From Algisphaera agarilytica (GTDB lineage: Bacteria; Planctomycetota; Phycisphaerae; Phycisphaerales; Phycisphaeraceae): a stretch of DNA of 64,000 nucleotides. Of this stretch, positions 34,517-43,186 are shown one piece after another. The position numbers and the translations under genes are program-made. The notes below the pieces were generated by a model. It worked only from the letters and a program-made list of their open reading frames with translations. It had not been told where the DNA came from and ran no database searches. The stretch's first letter is position 1, and each line of letters starts with the position of its first letter. The stretch is taken from NCBI RefSeq assembly GCF_014207595.1, contig NZ_JACHGY010000001.1:2114836-2178835 (forward strand), read 5' to 3'.

Positions 34517-34712
34517 TTGGGACCCGAATCCTTGAGAACCGTCACAACCCGCACGAGCCTCACAACCGCTGGGGTTTCAACTCGAGCAGATTAAGTCGAG
34601 TCGGACTTTCCCCGATGGGGCGGTTAGTGAAGTTGGGTAAACCCGAGCCGTATCCGCGGATCGCTGGGTTTGTTCGGCGGGTGCCGACCACTTCGATCTT
34701 GGGAGAAACGAC

Positions 34713-35363
34713 ATGGCTTCTGCAAAAGTTAACGGCAATCACAACGGCTCAAGCACGCATCAAGCGGGCAAGAAAGACAAGGCCGCCGAACTCTTCGCCA
34801 AACAGGTGTTCACCACCGGCGAAGCGGCAGAAGTCTGCAAGGTCTCGCAGCAAACCATCATCCGCTGCTTCGACGCCGGTCGGCTCAACGGCTTCCGCGT
34901 GCCGGGCTCGCGCTTCCGCCGTATCCCCCGCGAAGAACTGATCCGGTTCATGAAGGCCAACGACATCCCCACCGACGGCTTCGCCACCGGCAAGAAGAAG
35001 GTGCTGGTCGTGGACGACGATCCGAACATCGTCGAGCTGTTCACCGACCTGTTCAGTAACGACAGCCGGCTCGAGGTCCGCAGCGCCGCCACCGGGTACG
35101 ACGCGGGCATCGTGTCGTCCACCTTCAAGCCCGACCTCATGATCCTCGACTACATGCTGCCCGACATCAACGGCAACGTGGTCTGCGAAACTGTCCGCAA
35201 AAACGATCAACTCAAAGAGATGAAGATCATCATCGTTTCGGGTGTCGTGAACCGCGGCGAGATCGACGCGTTGCTCGCCGCCGGGGCCGACGAATTCGTC
35301 AAGAAACCATTCGATTTGGAGAAGTTGATGCAGCGGGTCGAGGTCATGCTCGAGCTCGCCTGA
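34713..35363 (+). CDS. Excisionase-type HTH plus response-regulator receiver protein
   Basis: This 216-residue fusion has an excisionase/MerR-type HTH at residues 30-85 (FTTGEAAEVCKVSQQTIIRC, FRVPGSRFRRIPREELIRFM). The receiver occupies residues 92-215 with an intact phosphorylation set: VVDDDP acidic pair, MILDYMLPD, IIVSGV and VKKPF. The DNA-binding domain at the N-terminus is the reverse of the usual order. The gene heads a signalling module with an HDOD-histidine kinase 42 bases downstream. GGGAGAAA precedes the ATG. Confidence 0.85.
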   Translation: MASAKVNGNHNGSSTHQAGKKDKAAELFAKQVFTTGEAAEVCKVSQQTIIRCFDAGRLNGFRVPGSRFRRIPREELIRFMKANDIPTDGFATGKKKVLVVDDDPNIVELFTDLFSNDSRLEVRSAATGYDAGIVSSTFKPDLMILDYMLPDINGNVVCETVRKNDQLKEMKIIIVSGVVNRGEIDALLAAGADEFVKKPFDLEKLMQRVEVMLELA

Positions 35364-35405
35364 CGTTTGCCCCTCCATCCCAATTCCCCGGGGGCGTAGC
35401 AAGAC

Positions 35406-37799
35406 ATGGTTTCTCACGAACTCTCCAAGCCGCGCCGCATCGAACTCATCCTGCGGCAGATCGAGACGTTGCCCACGCTCCCCGCGGTGGCGACGAAGCT
35501 GTTGTCGTTGACCGCCGATGACGACTCCAACGCCAAAGAAGTCACCAGCCTGATCCAGAGCGACCCTTCGCTGACCGCGAAGGTCTTGTCGCTTTGTAAG
35601 ACGGCCGACAAAGGCGTGCGTAATGACGTGTTGACCATCGACCGGGCGGTGGTGCTTCTGGGTTTCAACGCGATCCGCAACGCCGTGCTTTCCGTGAAGG
35701 TGCTCGAAGTCTTCGGGGGCGACATCGATGGCGACCTGGACCAGCCGATGGCCGGGGGCCGTCTCGCGCAGGACGCCGAAGGTTCGTCCAAGACGCGGCT
35801 GGACCGCAAGGGCCTGTGGCTGCACAGCCTGGCCGTGGCCATCGCCGCCGAGCAGATCGCCAAAGCCCACCGCGACGCCGACCTGCCCGCCGAGGAAGCC
35901 TTCGTCTGCGGGCTGCTGCACGACATCGGCAAGCTGGCGCTCGACCACGTGCTGCCGCGTAGCTACGGCCGTGTGGTCGAGTTGGCGGACCTGCACCGCA
36001 GCGACATCGCCGAGGTCGAGCGCAAGATCGTCGGCCTGGACCACCACACCGCCGGCAAACGCCTCGCCGAGCAGTGGAACCTGCCGCTGCGCCTGCAAGA
36101 CAGCATCTGGCTGCACGGCTCGCCCTACGAAACACTGCCCCACGTCGAGCACCGCCGGATGATCGGCCTGGTCAAGCTCGCCGACGCCGTCGTCCGCGGT
36201 CGCCACGTCGGCTACTCGGGCAACCACACCCCGGGACAGGTCGAAGCCCTCGCCGAGCAGCTGGACCTGTCTCTCGACAAGATCCACGAAGCCACCGCGG
36301 ACCTGTTCCCGAAACTCGAAGACCGTGGCCAGGCCCTGGGCATCCACGACGACCCGTCGCACGAGCTCGCCCTCGAATCGATCCAACGCGCCAACGCCGC
36401 GCTGGGCAAAGCCAACGATGCGCTCGAGCGCCGCTCCCGCGTCGCGGCGGGGCAGGCAAAAGTGCTGGATGTGCTTAGCACATTCAACGCCTCGGCCGCC
36501 CCGGCCCGTTCGGTGCAAGACGCCATCGATGCGGTCGTGAAGTCGTCACAACAACTCATGGGCGACGGCTTCTACGCCGTGATCTACCCCACGCGTCACC
36601 ACGACGTGAGCGACCCCGACGCCGCGCCCCGCCCCGATGGCTACTGGCTCATCAGCCAGTACAACAATCACGGCGAACCCGCCGACGCCCGCTACATCGA
36701 TACCCCGCCGCACACGCCCGACATCGCGGCGCTCGACGCGTCGCGATCGATCGGCGTCGAGCTGATGGGCGTGCTGCCGTGGATCGCCGACTACCTCATC
36801 GCCGCGGAAGACCTGCGCGACGTCAAGATGCTGCCGCTGCCTTGCGGCTGGGGCACCGTGGCGATCCTGCTGCACGACAAAGAGAAACTACCGGGCTGGG
36901 GCGTGCTCGGCCCGTTGGCGGGGACCTGGGGCAACGCCATTGCCGCGGCCGCGCAGCACGCCGGGGCGCGTCGGCTCAGCGAAGAGCTCGCCTCGGCCAA
37001 CGCCGCACTCGCTGCGACGCAGGAAAAACTGCTGCACACCGAATCACTCGCCCGCCTCGGCGAGATGGCCGCCGGCGCTGCCCACGAGATGAACAACCCG
37101 TTGGCGGTGATCTCCGGACGCAGCCAGCTCATGAGCATGACCCTCGACCCGGGAAGCGACCACCAGAAGTCCGCCCAGATGATCTTCCGCGAGTCGCACC
37201 GACTCAGCGACCTGATCTCGTGCCTCCGCATGTTTGCCGATCCGCCCATGGCCGACCGCAAGCCCGCCGACCTCGGCACGGTGTTGAAGAACGTTGTCGA
37301 AAAGGTCCGCAAGGGTGCCGCCAAACGCAAGGCGAAGTACGGCATCGATCTCCAGGTGCCCGCCGGCATCCCCGCGGTCGAGATCGACGCGGCGCAGATC
37401 GACCGCGCGGTGACCGAGCTCTTGTTCAACGCGGTGCAGGCCGAGCCCAAGTCCGCGGTGTTGGTGAAGGTGGTGATCGATCCGCCGTTCGACACGCCCG
37501 GTAATCCGGACGTACCGGTCAACTCCGAGTCGGAGCCGTCTGTGCCGGTTAGCGAAGTTGCGGCCCAACGCACGCTGCACATCCAGGTGACGGACGATGG
37601 TGAGGGCATGGACGACCACACGCTGAATCACGCGTTGGACCCGTTTTTCTCGGCAAAAACCGCGGGCCGTCAGGTAGGCATGGGCCTGCCCCGTGCGCAG
37701 CAACTCGCACAGGCCCACGGCGGGTCGGTCCGGTTGCGCAGCGAGCTGGGCAAAGGAACCGTCGCAACTTTGTCGGTCGCACTCGATTCGCCTCAGTGA
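35406..37799 (+). CDS. HDOD-GAF sensor histidine kinase
   Basis: This 797-residue protein has an N-terminal HDOD domain (to about 300) with ETLPTLPAVATKLLSLTADD and an HD-type CGLLHDIGKLALDHV near residue 172. A GAF-like region lies at about 350-530, then a coiled segment (EELASANAALAATQEKLLHT). The HisKA domain carries the phospho-acceptor His near 559 in GAAHEMNNPLAVISGRSQLM. The HATPase has N-box ELLFNAVQAEP near 669, DDGEGMDD, and GRQVGMGLPRAQQLAQAHGG. It has no transmembrane segment, so it is a cytoplasmic sensor. It very probably phosphorylates the neighbouring HTH-receiver protein. Confidence 0.9.
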   Translation: MVSHELSKPRRIELILRQIETLPTLPAVATKLLSLTADDDSNAKEVTSLIQSDPSLTAKVLSLCKTADKGVRNDVLTIDRAVVLLGFNAIRNAVLSVKVLEVFGGDIDGDLDQPMAGGRLAQDAEGSSKTRLDRKGLWLHSLAVAIAAEQIAKAHRDADLPAEEAFVCGLLHDIGKLALDHVLPRSYGRVVELADLHRSDIAEVERKIVGLDHHTAGKRLAEQWNLPLRLQDSIWLHGSPYETLPHVEHRRMIGLVKLADAVVRGRHVGYSGNHTPGQVEALAEQLDLSLDKIHEATADLFPKLEDRGQALGIHDDPSHELALESIQRANAALGKANDALERRSRVAAGQAKVLDVLSTFNASAAPARSVQDAIDAVVKSSQQLMGDGFYAVIYPTRHHDVSDPDAAPRPDGYWLISQYNNHGEPADARYIDTPPHTPDIAALDASRSIGVELMGVLPWIADYLIAAEDLRDVKMLPLPCGWGTVAILLHDKEKLPGWGVLGPLAGTWGNAIAAAAQHAGARRLSEELASANAALAATQEKLLHTESLARLGEMAAGAAHEMNNPLAVISGRSQLMSMTLDPGSDHQKSAQMIFRESHRLSDLISCLRMFADPPMADRKPADLGTVLKNVVEKVRKGAAKRKAKYGIDLQVPAGIPAVEIDAAQIDRAVTELLFNAVQAEPKSAVLVKVVIDPPFDTPGNPDVPVNSESEPSVPVSEVAAQRTLHIQVTDDGEGMDDHTLNHALDPFFSAKTAGRQVGMGLPRAQQLAQAHGGSVRLRSELGKGTVATLSVALDSPQ

Positions 37800-37910
37800 T
37801 TGCCCGATGACCACGTTGGAGCAAGCCCGACCGCGGGGCTCTCGGCGAGACGAAAGGTCGTCCCGTTGACCGCGGAGCGAGGGTGAGTCGAAAGAAGTCT
37901 GGAGTTTCCC

Positions 37911-39080
37911 GTGCCCGCCAAGCGGACCCCCACCACCGCCAAGAAGAACAAAGCCCGCCGCCGCACCTGCCGTGTGCTGCTGGTCGAGGCCAGCCCCGAA
38001 CGCCGCAAGGCCCTCGAAGCCTGCGGCACGGCCCACCGTCCGATGAGCGTGGTGCACGCCCCGACGCTGACCCAAGCCCGCAAGTACCTCGCCGACCATT
38101 CCGTCGACCTGGCCGTGATCGCCCCCCAACTCCCCGACGGTTCGGGCTTCGACCTGACCGCCGAGCTCACCCGGATGAGCCACACCACCGCCAAGATCGT
38201 GATCGGCGTCACCGAAGACTTCAGCAAAGCCCAGCAGGCCCTGCGTGCCGGTGCGGACGACTACATCGTCGACGGCCTCGAGTTCGAAGAGCTCTCGACC
38301 CGTGTCGCCGAGGCGCTCGACCGCAAGACCCGCGACAAGGCCCACGTCCAGCGCGTCGAACGCCTGCGTCGCCTGTGCAAGAAACTCAACGCCGCCCGCG
38401 AAGAAGTGTCGAAGCAGGTGGATATCCTCTGCAACGACCTGGTTACCGCGTATCAGGAACTCGCCTGCCAGATGCAGAATGTGGTGCAGACCTCCGAGTT
38501 CGACAGCGTTGTTCAGGACGAGCTCGACCTCGAAGCGCTGCTCCGTAAAACCCTCGAACACCTGATGGCCAAGCTCGGCCCCGCCAACGCGGCCATCTTC
38601 CTGCCCGCGACCATGGACGAATATTCGCTGGGCGGTTACGTGAACTACGACTGCACCAAAGAGTCGGCCGACATGCTGCTCCAGCAGCTCGCCGACAGCC
38701 TGGCCCCGCGCGTCGCCGCCCACCAGGACATGATCCACCTCACCGAACGTGAGGCGATCGAACGCTGGATCGGCCAGGACGCCGGGATGCTCGGCGATTC
38801 GGAACTACTCGCCGTGCCCTGCATGCACGACGACGAATGCCTGGCCGTGCTGGTGCTCTTCCGCGATGTGGATCAGCCGTTTGTTGAAGAACACCTGGAC
38901 CGTGTCTCGGCCCTGGGCCCGCTGATGGGCGAGTCGCTGGAGCGGATCATCCGCGTCCACCACCGCTCGCTCTTCGACCCCGAAGACGCCGAGAGCTACG
39001 GCGAGTCCTACAGCGACGACGCCGACAACCCCTTCGGCGTCGACATGGACGACGACTACGACGACGAACTGCCGTTCTGA
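37911..39080 (+). CDS. Degenerate receiver-GAF protein
   Basis: This 389-residue protein has a receiver-like domain (30-145) that has lost the phosphorylation residues: the acidic pair is replaced (LLVEASPERRKAL), the phospho-Asp strand reads LAVIAPQLPDGSG, and the final lysine position reads ADDYIVDG. A helical linker (VEQ-like RLRRLCKKLNAAREEVSKQV) leads to a GAF-like domain (AAIFLPATMDEYSLGGYVNY to LLAVPCMHDDECLAVLVLFR). The C-terminus is acidic (DMDDDYDDELPF). GTG start with upstream GGAG. Probably a phosphorylation-independent adapter in the module. Confidence 0.8.
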   Translation: MPAKRTPTTAKKNKARRRTCRVLLVEASPERRKALEACGTAHRPMSVVHAPTLTQARKYLADHSVDLAVIAPQLPDGSGFDLTAELTRMSHTTAKIVIGVTEDFSKAQQALRAGADDYIVDGLEFEELSTRVAEALDRKTRDKAHVQRVERLRRLCKKLNAAREEVSKQVDILCNDLVTAYQELACQMQNVVQTSEFDSVVQDELDLEALLRKTLEHLMAKLGPANAAIFLPATMDEYSLGGYVNYDCTKESADMLLQQLADSLAPRVAAHQDMIHLTEREAIERWIGQDAGMLGDSELLAVPCMHDDECLAVLVLFRDVDQPFVEEHLDRVSALGPLMGESLERIIRVHHRSLFDPEDAESYGESYSDDADNPFGVDMDDDYDDELPF

Positions 39081-39103
39081 GTCTGTCGAGTTTGATGGTC
39101 CCA

Positions 39104-39162
39104 ATAGCTGCGACGCCACGCGTCGCAGCCCCCCCTTCAGCGACGCGTGGCGTCGCAGCTAT
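39104..39162. repeat. Family B palindrome, copy at 3' side of the RAYT gene
   Basis: Arms at 39104-39126 (ATAGCTGCGACGCCACGCGT plus CGC) and 39140-39162 are perfectly complementary over 23 bases around a 13-base loop. Confidence 0.9.
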
Positions 39163-39641
39163 AACTTATCGTCCCCCTCTTTCCAGAATAGCGCGTGGTG
39201 TCCAGGCAGATACCCTGCGACTAATCGCTCGAAATGCGCTTGATCCTTCACTCGTTTCCCGCTTCCACCCCGCGACATCCAATCACGCTTCCCGAATGTC
39301 GAGTTGAGTTTGCGCGTCATGGAATGCCGGGCCGAGGATCGCAGCCCCTTCCAATCTCGATCATCGTTCCAGCTGAGCAAGGCGTGGACGTGGGTCGGAT
39401 CCACCGCAACCGCATGCAACCGATACGCCAACGGCTCCGTAGCGTTTCGGAGTGTTTCGAGGATCAAAGCCTGTTGCTCTGGGCTCCAAATCACCGCGGC
39501 CCCGCTCATTCGCTCCCGGTATGCGGCCGCCGCTGTTTCGTCCGTAGGCATTACCCCGTCGTGATCCCGCCGGACATAGCCCCGCGGTCGGTCGGGCATC
39601 CACGACCCGTAGGTGTGCCAAGTGAAGAGGTAGCAAGGCAT
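39159..39641 (-). CDS. REP-associated tyrosine transposase (RAYT)
   Basis: This 160-residue Y1 (HUH) transposase begins MPCYLFTWHTYGSWMPDRP, the start of the RAYT group. It has the HUH motif in DPTHVHALLSW and a C-terminal AGYLPGHHALFW with the likely catalytic Tyr, preceded by the basic segment SMTRKLNSTFGKRDW. It is expected to nick and move or copy the flanking REP-like palindromes. The ATG at 39641 follows GGGGAG; the frame stays open upstream through the repeat, but that part has no ribosome site and is encoded by the palindrome. No IS200-type partner tnpB is present. Confidence 0.85.
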   Translation of the reverse strand: MPCYLFTWHTYGSWMPDRPRGYVRRDHDGVMPTDETAAAAYRERMSGAAVIWSPEQQALILETLRNATEPLAYRLHAVAVDPTHVHALLSWNDDRDWKGLRSSARHSMTRKLNSTFGKRDWMSRGGSGKRVKDQAHFERLVAGYLPGHHALFWKEGDDKL

Positions 39642-39670
39642 CGATACTCCCCGATAAGCAGAAAGCCGCA

Positions 39671-39728
39671 ATAGCTGCGACGCCACGCGTCGTGGCACAT
39701 CCACAGCGACGCGTGGCGTCGCAGCTAT
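39671..39728. repeat. Family B palindrome, copy at 5' side of the RAYT gene
   Basis: Arms 39671-39693 and 39706-39728 are complementary except for one base, and are almost identical to the arms of the other copy; the loops differ. It lies just upstream of argH. Confidence 0.9.
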
Positions 39729-39746
39729 TTCGATAAGATACCGCCT

Positions 39747-41168
39747 ATGAGTCAAAAACCCTGGGAACACGCTAAATCATCGGGCAGCGAGGGCGATCCG
39801 CTCGCGGCGCGGTTTGTCTCGTCGCTGGACTACGACAAACGCCTCTACAAACACGACATCGCCGGATCCATCGCCCACGCGCGGATGCTGCTGAAGGTCG
39901 GCCTGATCACCGACGGCGACCTTGCCGAGATCGAGCGCGGCCTGAGCGAGATCGAATCCGAGATCGACGAGCAGGGCGACGCCTGGCCCGGCTGGAAGGT
40001 CGAGCTCGAAGACGTGCACATGTGCGTCGAAGCCGCGCTGATCGAGAAGACCGGTGACGCGGGGCGGAAGCTGCACACTGGACGTAGTCGGAACGATCAG
40101 GTTGCAACTGATTTGATGTTGTGGCTTGAATACGATGGTTATGTTGGGATTCAATCGCGGTGGGAGCCGATTATGTCGGCTTTTGTCGACTTGGCTGACA
40201 AATACGGCCACATCGTAATGCCTTCTTACACACACCTTCAGCGTGCGCAACCTATCGTTGTCGGTGGTGAATTGATGGCGTGGGCATTGATGCTGCAACG
40301 TGCATTTAATCGTATTAGTTCCCCTTACCAGCTTCGTGATTTCTTTCCACTTGGAAGCGGTGCTATTGCAGGTTCTTCACTGCCACTCGATCGTCGCCAT
40401 TCGAGTCAGGAATTGGGTAGTCCTTACTGGGATCAATTAACTTTAAACTCAGAATCGAGTATCGAAGGGACAGCCAATCGCGATATGGCGTTGGACTTTG
40501 TCTGGGGATTATCGATGATCTCAACAGCGCTCTCCCGCTGGGCGGAGCAGTGGATCATCTACGCCACGACGGAGTTCGGTTTCATCACGCTCGACAACCT
40601 GTACACCACCGGGTCGTCGATGATGCCGCAGAAGCAGAACCCGGACATGCTCGAGCTGATCCGCGGGAAGACCGGGCAGGTGTACGGCTCGCTCATGGCG
40701 CTCTTGACCATGTGCAAGGGCATCACCATCGGCTACAACCGCGACCTGCAGGAAGACAAGCGCCACGTCTTCGCCGCCTACGACGCGGTGTGCGACTGCC
40801 TGGATATGGCCGCGGCGATCGTGCGGACGACCACGTTCAACGAAGAGCGGATCAAGGCCGGCCTGAACCGCGGCTACCTCGACGCGACGAGTTTGGCGGA
40901 GTACCTCGTGACCAAGGGCGTGCCCTTCCGCACCAGCCACCAGCACGTTGGGGCGCTGGTCCGCCTAGCGGGTGAACTCGATAGGCACGAACTCAAGAAG
41001 CTCACCCTCGACGAGATGAAAGGCGTCTGCGACGCAATCGAAGAAGACGTCTACGACTGGCTCGGCCCGGAGAACGTGGTCAAACGCTACCAGTCGGCCG
41101 GTAACGCGGGGGTAAGCGGCTTCGAGGCGCAGCTCGCGTCATGGAAAGAGCGGTTAGGGAATAGCTAA
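39747..41168 (+). CDS. argH: Argininosuccinate lyase
   Basis: This 473-residue enzyme of the fumarase superfamily splits argininosuccinate into arginine and fumarate. It has the substrate-binding HTGRSRNDQVATDL region, SYTHLQRAQPI, and the flexible signature loop GSSMMPQKQNPD, with Gln in place of the more common Lys-Lys spacing. The C-terminal domain is normal (RTSHQHVGALVRLAGE). The stretch 40076-40525, coding for the central helical core, is visibly AT-rich (45% GC in one hand-counted 60-base line against 65% just downstream), though the protein stays conserved there. The ATG lies 19 bases from the palindrome. Confidence 0.95.
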   Translation: MSQKPWEHAKSSGSEGDPLAARFVSSLDYDKRLYKHDIAGSIAHARMLLKVGLITDGDLAEIERGLSEIESEIDEQGDAWPGWKVELEDVHMCVEAALIEKTGDAGRKLHTGRSRNDQVATDLMLWLEYDGYVGIQSRWEPIMSAFVDLADKYGHIVMPSYTHLQRAQPIVVGGELMAWALMLQRAFNRISSPYQLRDFFPLGSGAIAGSSLPLDRRHSSQELGSPYWDQLTLNSESSIEGTANRDMALDFVWGLSMISTALSRWAEQWIIYATTEFGFITLDNLYTTGSSMMPQKQNPDMLELIRGKTGQVYGSLMALLTMCKGITIGYNRDLQEDKRHVFAAYDAVCDCLDMAAAIVRTTTFNEERIKAGLNRGYLDATSLAEYLVTKGVPFRTSHQHVGALVRLAGELDRHELKKLTLDEMKGVCDAIEEDVYDWLGPENVVKRYQSAGNAGVSGFEAQLASWKERLGNS

Positions 41169-41176
41169 GGCAATTT

Positions 41177-41267
41177 GCTCGGATGGTTCGGATTGATTCG
41201 GATTTGATCCAAGGCCAGAATTGGATTGATCCGGTCTTGAATCCGATCCCATCCGAACCATCCGAGC
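41177..41267. repeat. Long imperfect hairpin between argH and the FHA kinase gene
   Basis: GCTCGGATGGTTCGGAT (41177-41193) and ATCCGAACCATCCGAGC (41251-41267) are perfectly complementary. The pairing continues inward with some mismatches to about 27 bases, and inner GATCCAA/TTGGATTGATCC segments can pair too. No T run follows. Confidence 0.75.
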
Positions 41268-41300
41268 TAAAATCCAAGGCAGTAAGAAAGGCCACACGCT

Positions 41301-42983
41301 TTGCTCGTACTCACTGTCATCCAGGGCCCGGACAAGGGGCGTCGCTTCGAGCTGCCGGACCACGAGCCGCAGCAGATCGGGCGATCGTCCGAGGCGTTGC
41401 CGCTCAAGGACCAGACCATCTCCCGCCGCCACGCCGAGATGACCCCGGACGGGGGGCGTTGGATCCTGCGTGACCTGGGCTCGAGCAACGGCACGTTCGT
41501 CAACGGCGTGCGCGTGACCGAGGCCCGCCTGCTGCACCCCGGCGACCAGATCCGTGCGGGCACGTCGCTGCTGATCTTTGGCGAAGACCCCGAGGGGGCG
41601 CAACGCCGAAAGCTCGGCGGCATCCGCCTGGCGGGGCGGAAAGAAATCGATGTCAACGTCGAGCACACCGTCGCGAGTAACGACGACTCGATGATCATGA
41701 GCTCGCCCGACCCGAAGCAGTCGGCCGAGTTTCAGCTGAGCATCATCTACGAGCTGGTCAACCTGATCGGCACGATCACGGACAAGCAGGAGCTGTACGA
41801 GAAGGTGATGGAGGTGGTGTTTAACTACTTCGATGCCGACCGAGGCTTCATTCTGGTGACGGAGAAGATCGGCGACCCGCCCGAACCCATGGTGGTGCGG
41901 CGTCGACACGACGGCGGGCGTAACCTGCTGCCCGAGCTGCGCGACAAGGGCAAGCCGATCACGATCAGCCGGACGATCGTGCAGTACGTCATGCAGAAAC
42001 AGGTGGGCGTGCTGTCGAGCAACGCGATGAGCGACGAGCGTTTCGCTGCGGGCGACAGCGTGCAGGGCTACGGGATCCGCTCGGCGATGTGCGTTCCAAT
42101 CAAATACAAGGATCGGATCTACGGCGTGATCCAGGTCGACTCGAAGATCGCCAACTACACCTACACAGAAGACCAGCTGACCCTGCTGACCGCCATCGGC
42201 GTGCAGACCGGTTTGGCGCTGGCCAACCTGCGCCTCGTTGAAGAACGGCTGCGCAGCGAACGCCTCGCGGGTGTCGGCCAAACCGTGGCGTCGCTGTCGC
42301 ACTCGATCAAGAACATCCTCCAGGGCATGCGCGGCGGGGCGGACGTGGTCGAGCTGGGCCTGCGCAAGCAGAACATGGGCGTGGTCAACTCCGGCTGGGA
42401 GATCGTCTCGCGGAACCTCGAGCGCATCTACGAGCTGACCATGAACATGCTGGCCTACTCCAAGCAGCGTCGGCCTGAGATCGAGATGGAAAACCTCGTG
42501 CCGCTGCTCGAAGAGGTCGCGGCGCTGGTGAGCAAGCAGTACGAGAACAAGAAAGTCGCGCTCATCCAGGACTTCGCGCCGGATATGCCGCCCGTGCCGA
42601 TCGATGGTGGGGCGATCCACCAGGCGGTGCTGAACCTGCTGAGCAACGCGCTCGACGCGGTCGAGCCGGAGGAAGGCATCGTGACGCTGCGGTGCGAGTT
42701 CGACGCCTCGGCCGACCGCGTGGTGGTGTCGGTGGCGGACAACGGCGAGGGCATGAGCCCGTCAACCAAACGCACGCTGTTCGAGCCTTTCCACTCGACC
42801 AAGGGCCTGCGCGGCACCGGCCTGGGCCTGGTGGTGACCAAGAAAGTCGTGGACGAGCACGGCGGGACGATCAAGGTGGAGTCGACGCGCGACGTGGGCA
42901 CGACTTTTACGATCCTGCTTCCGGTCACGATGGGCTCGGCGCCCGCCTCGGCGGACACCCACGGGCCGGGCCTGGCGGTGTAA
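41301..42983 (+). CDS. FHA-GAF sensor histidine kinase
   Basis: This 560-residue cytoplasmic kinase has an FHA domain at 1-95 (IGRSSEALPLKDQTISRRHA, LGSSNGTFVNGVRV). A GAF domain lies at about 150-300 with SAMCVPIKYKDRIYGVIQVD. HisKA has the acceptor His near 333 in LSHSIKNILQGMRGG. The HATPase has LLSNALDAVEPEEG, DNGEGMSPSTKRTLFEPFHS and GTGLGLVVTKKVVDEHGG. The FHA domain ties it to phosphothreonine signalling. TTG start with AAGAAAGG upstream. No receiver gene is adjacent. Confidence 0.9.
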   Translation: MLVLTVIQGPDKGRRFELPDHEPQQIGRSSEALPLKDQTISRRHAEMTPDGGRWILRDLGSSNGTFVNGVRVTEARLLHPGDQIRAGTSLLIFGEDPEGAQRRKLGGIRLAGRKEIDVNVEHTVASNDDSMIMSSPDPKQSAEFQLSIIYELVNLIGTITDKQELYEKVMEVVFNYFDADRGFILVTEKIGDPPEPMVVRRRHDGGRNLLPELRDKGKPITISRTIVQYVMQKQVGVLSSNAMSDERFAAGDSVQGYGIRSAMCVPIKYKDRIYGVIQVDSKIANYTYTEDQLTLLTAIGVQTGLALANLRLVEERLRSERLAGVGQTVASLSHSIKNILQGMRGGADVVELGLRKQNMGVVNSGWEIVSRNLERIYELTMNMLAYSKQRRPEIEMENLVPLLEEVAALVSKQYENKKVALIQDFAPDMPPVPIDGGAIHQAVLNLLSNALDAVEPEEGIVTLRCEFDASADRVVVSVADNGEGMSPSTKRTLFEPFHSTKGLRGTGLGLVVTKKVVDEHGGTIKVESTRDVGTTFTILLPVTMGSAPASADTHGPGLAV

Positions 42984-43186
42984 AGCTGGGGAAGTGTGTG
43001 CGAAAAGAGGGTTTGGTTTTTGCCTTGGGGCTCTACAATGGCCGATGTTTGATGGACGTCGAGCCGTTTGTCGCCGATTGAGTGGTAACGAGGCGGTTTG
43101 GCGGTCCGTAGAGGCTGGCGATCGTTTTTTCTTTTGCCCGTTCGGGCAAGATGGCAATAGAACCTCACCCTAGGCGTTAAAACCCC

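Larger units (their letters stand above)
39104..39728. mobile_element. RAYT transposase element flanked by palindromic repeats (REPtron)
   Basis: One REP-associated tyrosine transposase gene lies between two copies of the same palindrome (family B), oriented so that the transposase stop codon is inside the first copy and the start is 30 bases from the second. No further copy of the palindrome was noticed elsewhere in the window. Confidence 0.75.

Noticed and set aside
34749-38738. Open frames of 560-590 codons on the minus strand opposite the signalling genes
   Set aside because: Antisense shadows of the HTH-receiver, HDOD-kinase and receiver-GAF genes; composition biased, no domains.
43134-43149. 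TTGCCCG-TT-CGGGCAA palindrome preceded by a T run, before the DUF1800 gene
   Set aside because: The T run lies on the wrong side for a plus-strand terminator, and no minus-strand gene ends there; likely chance.
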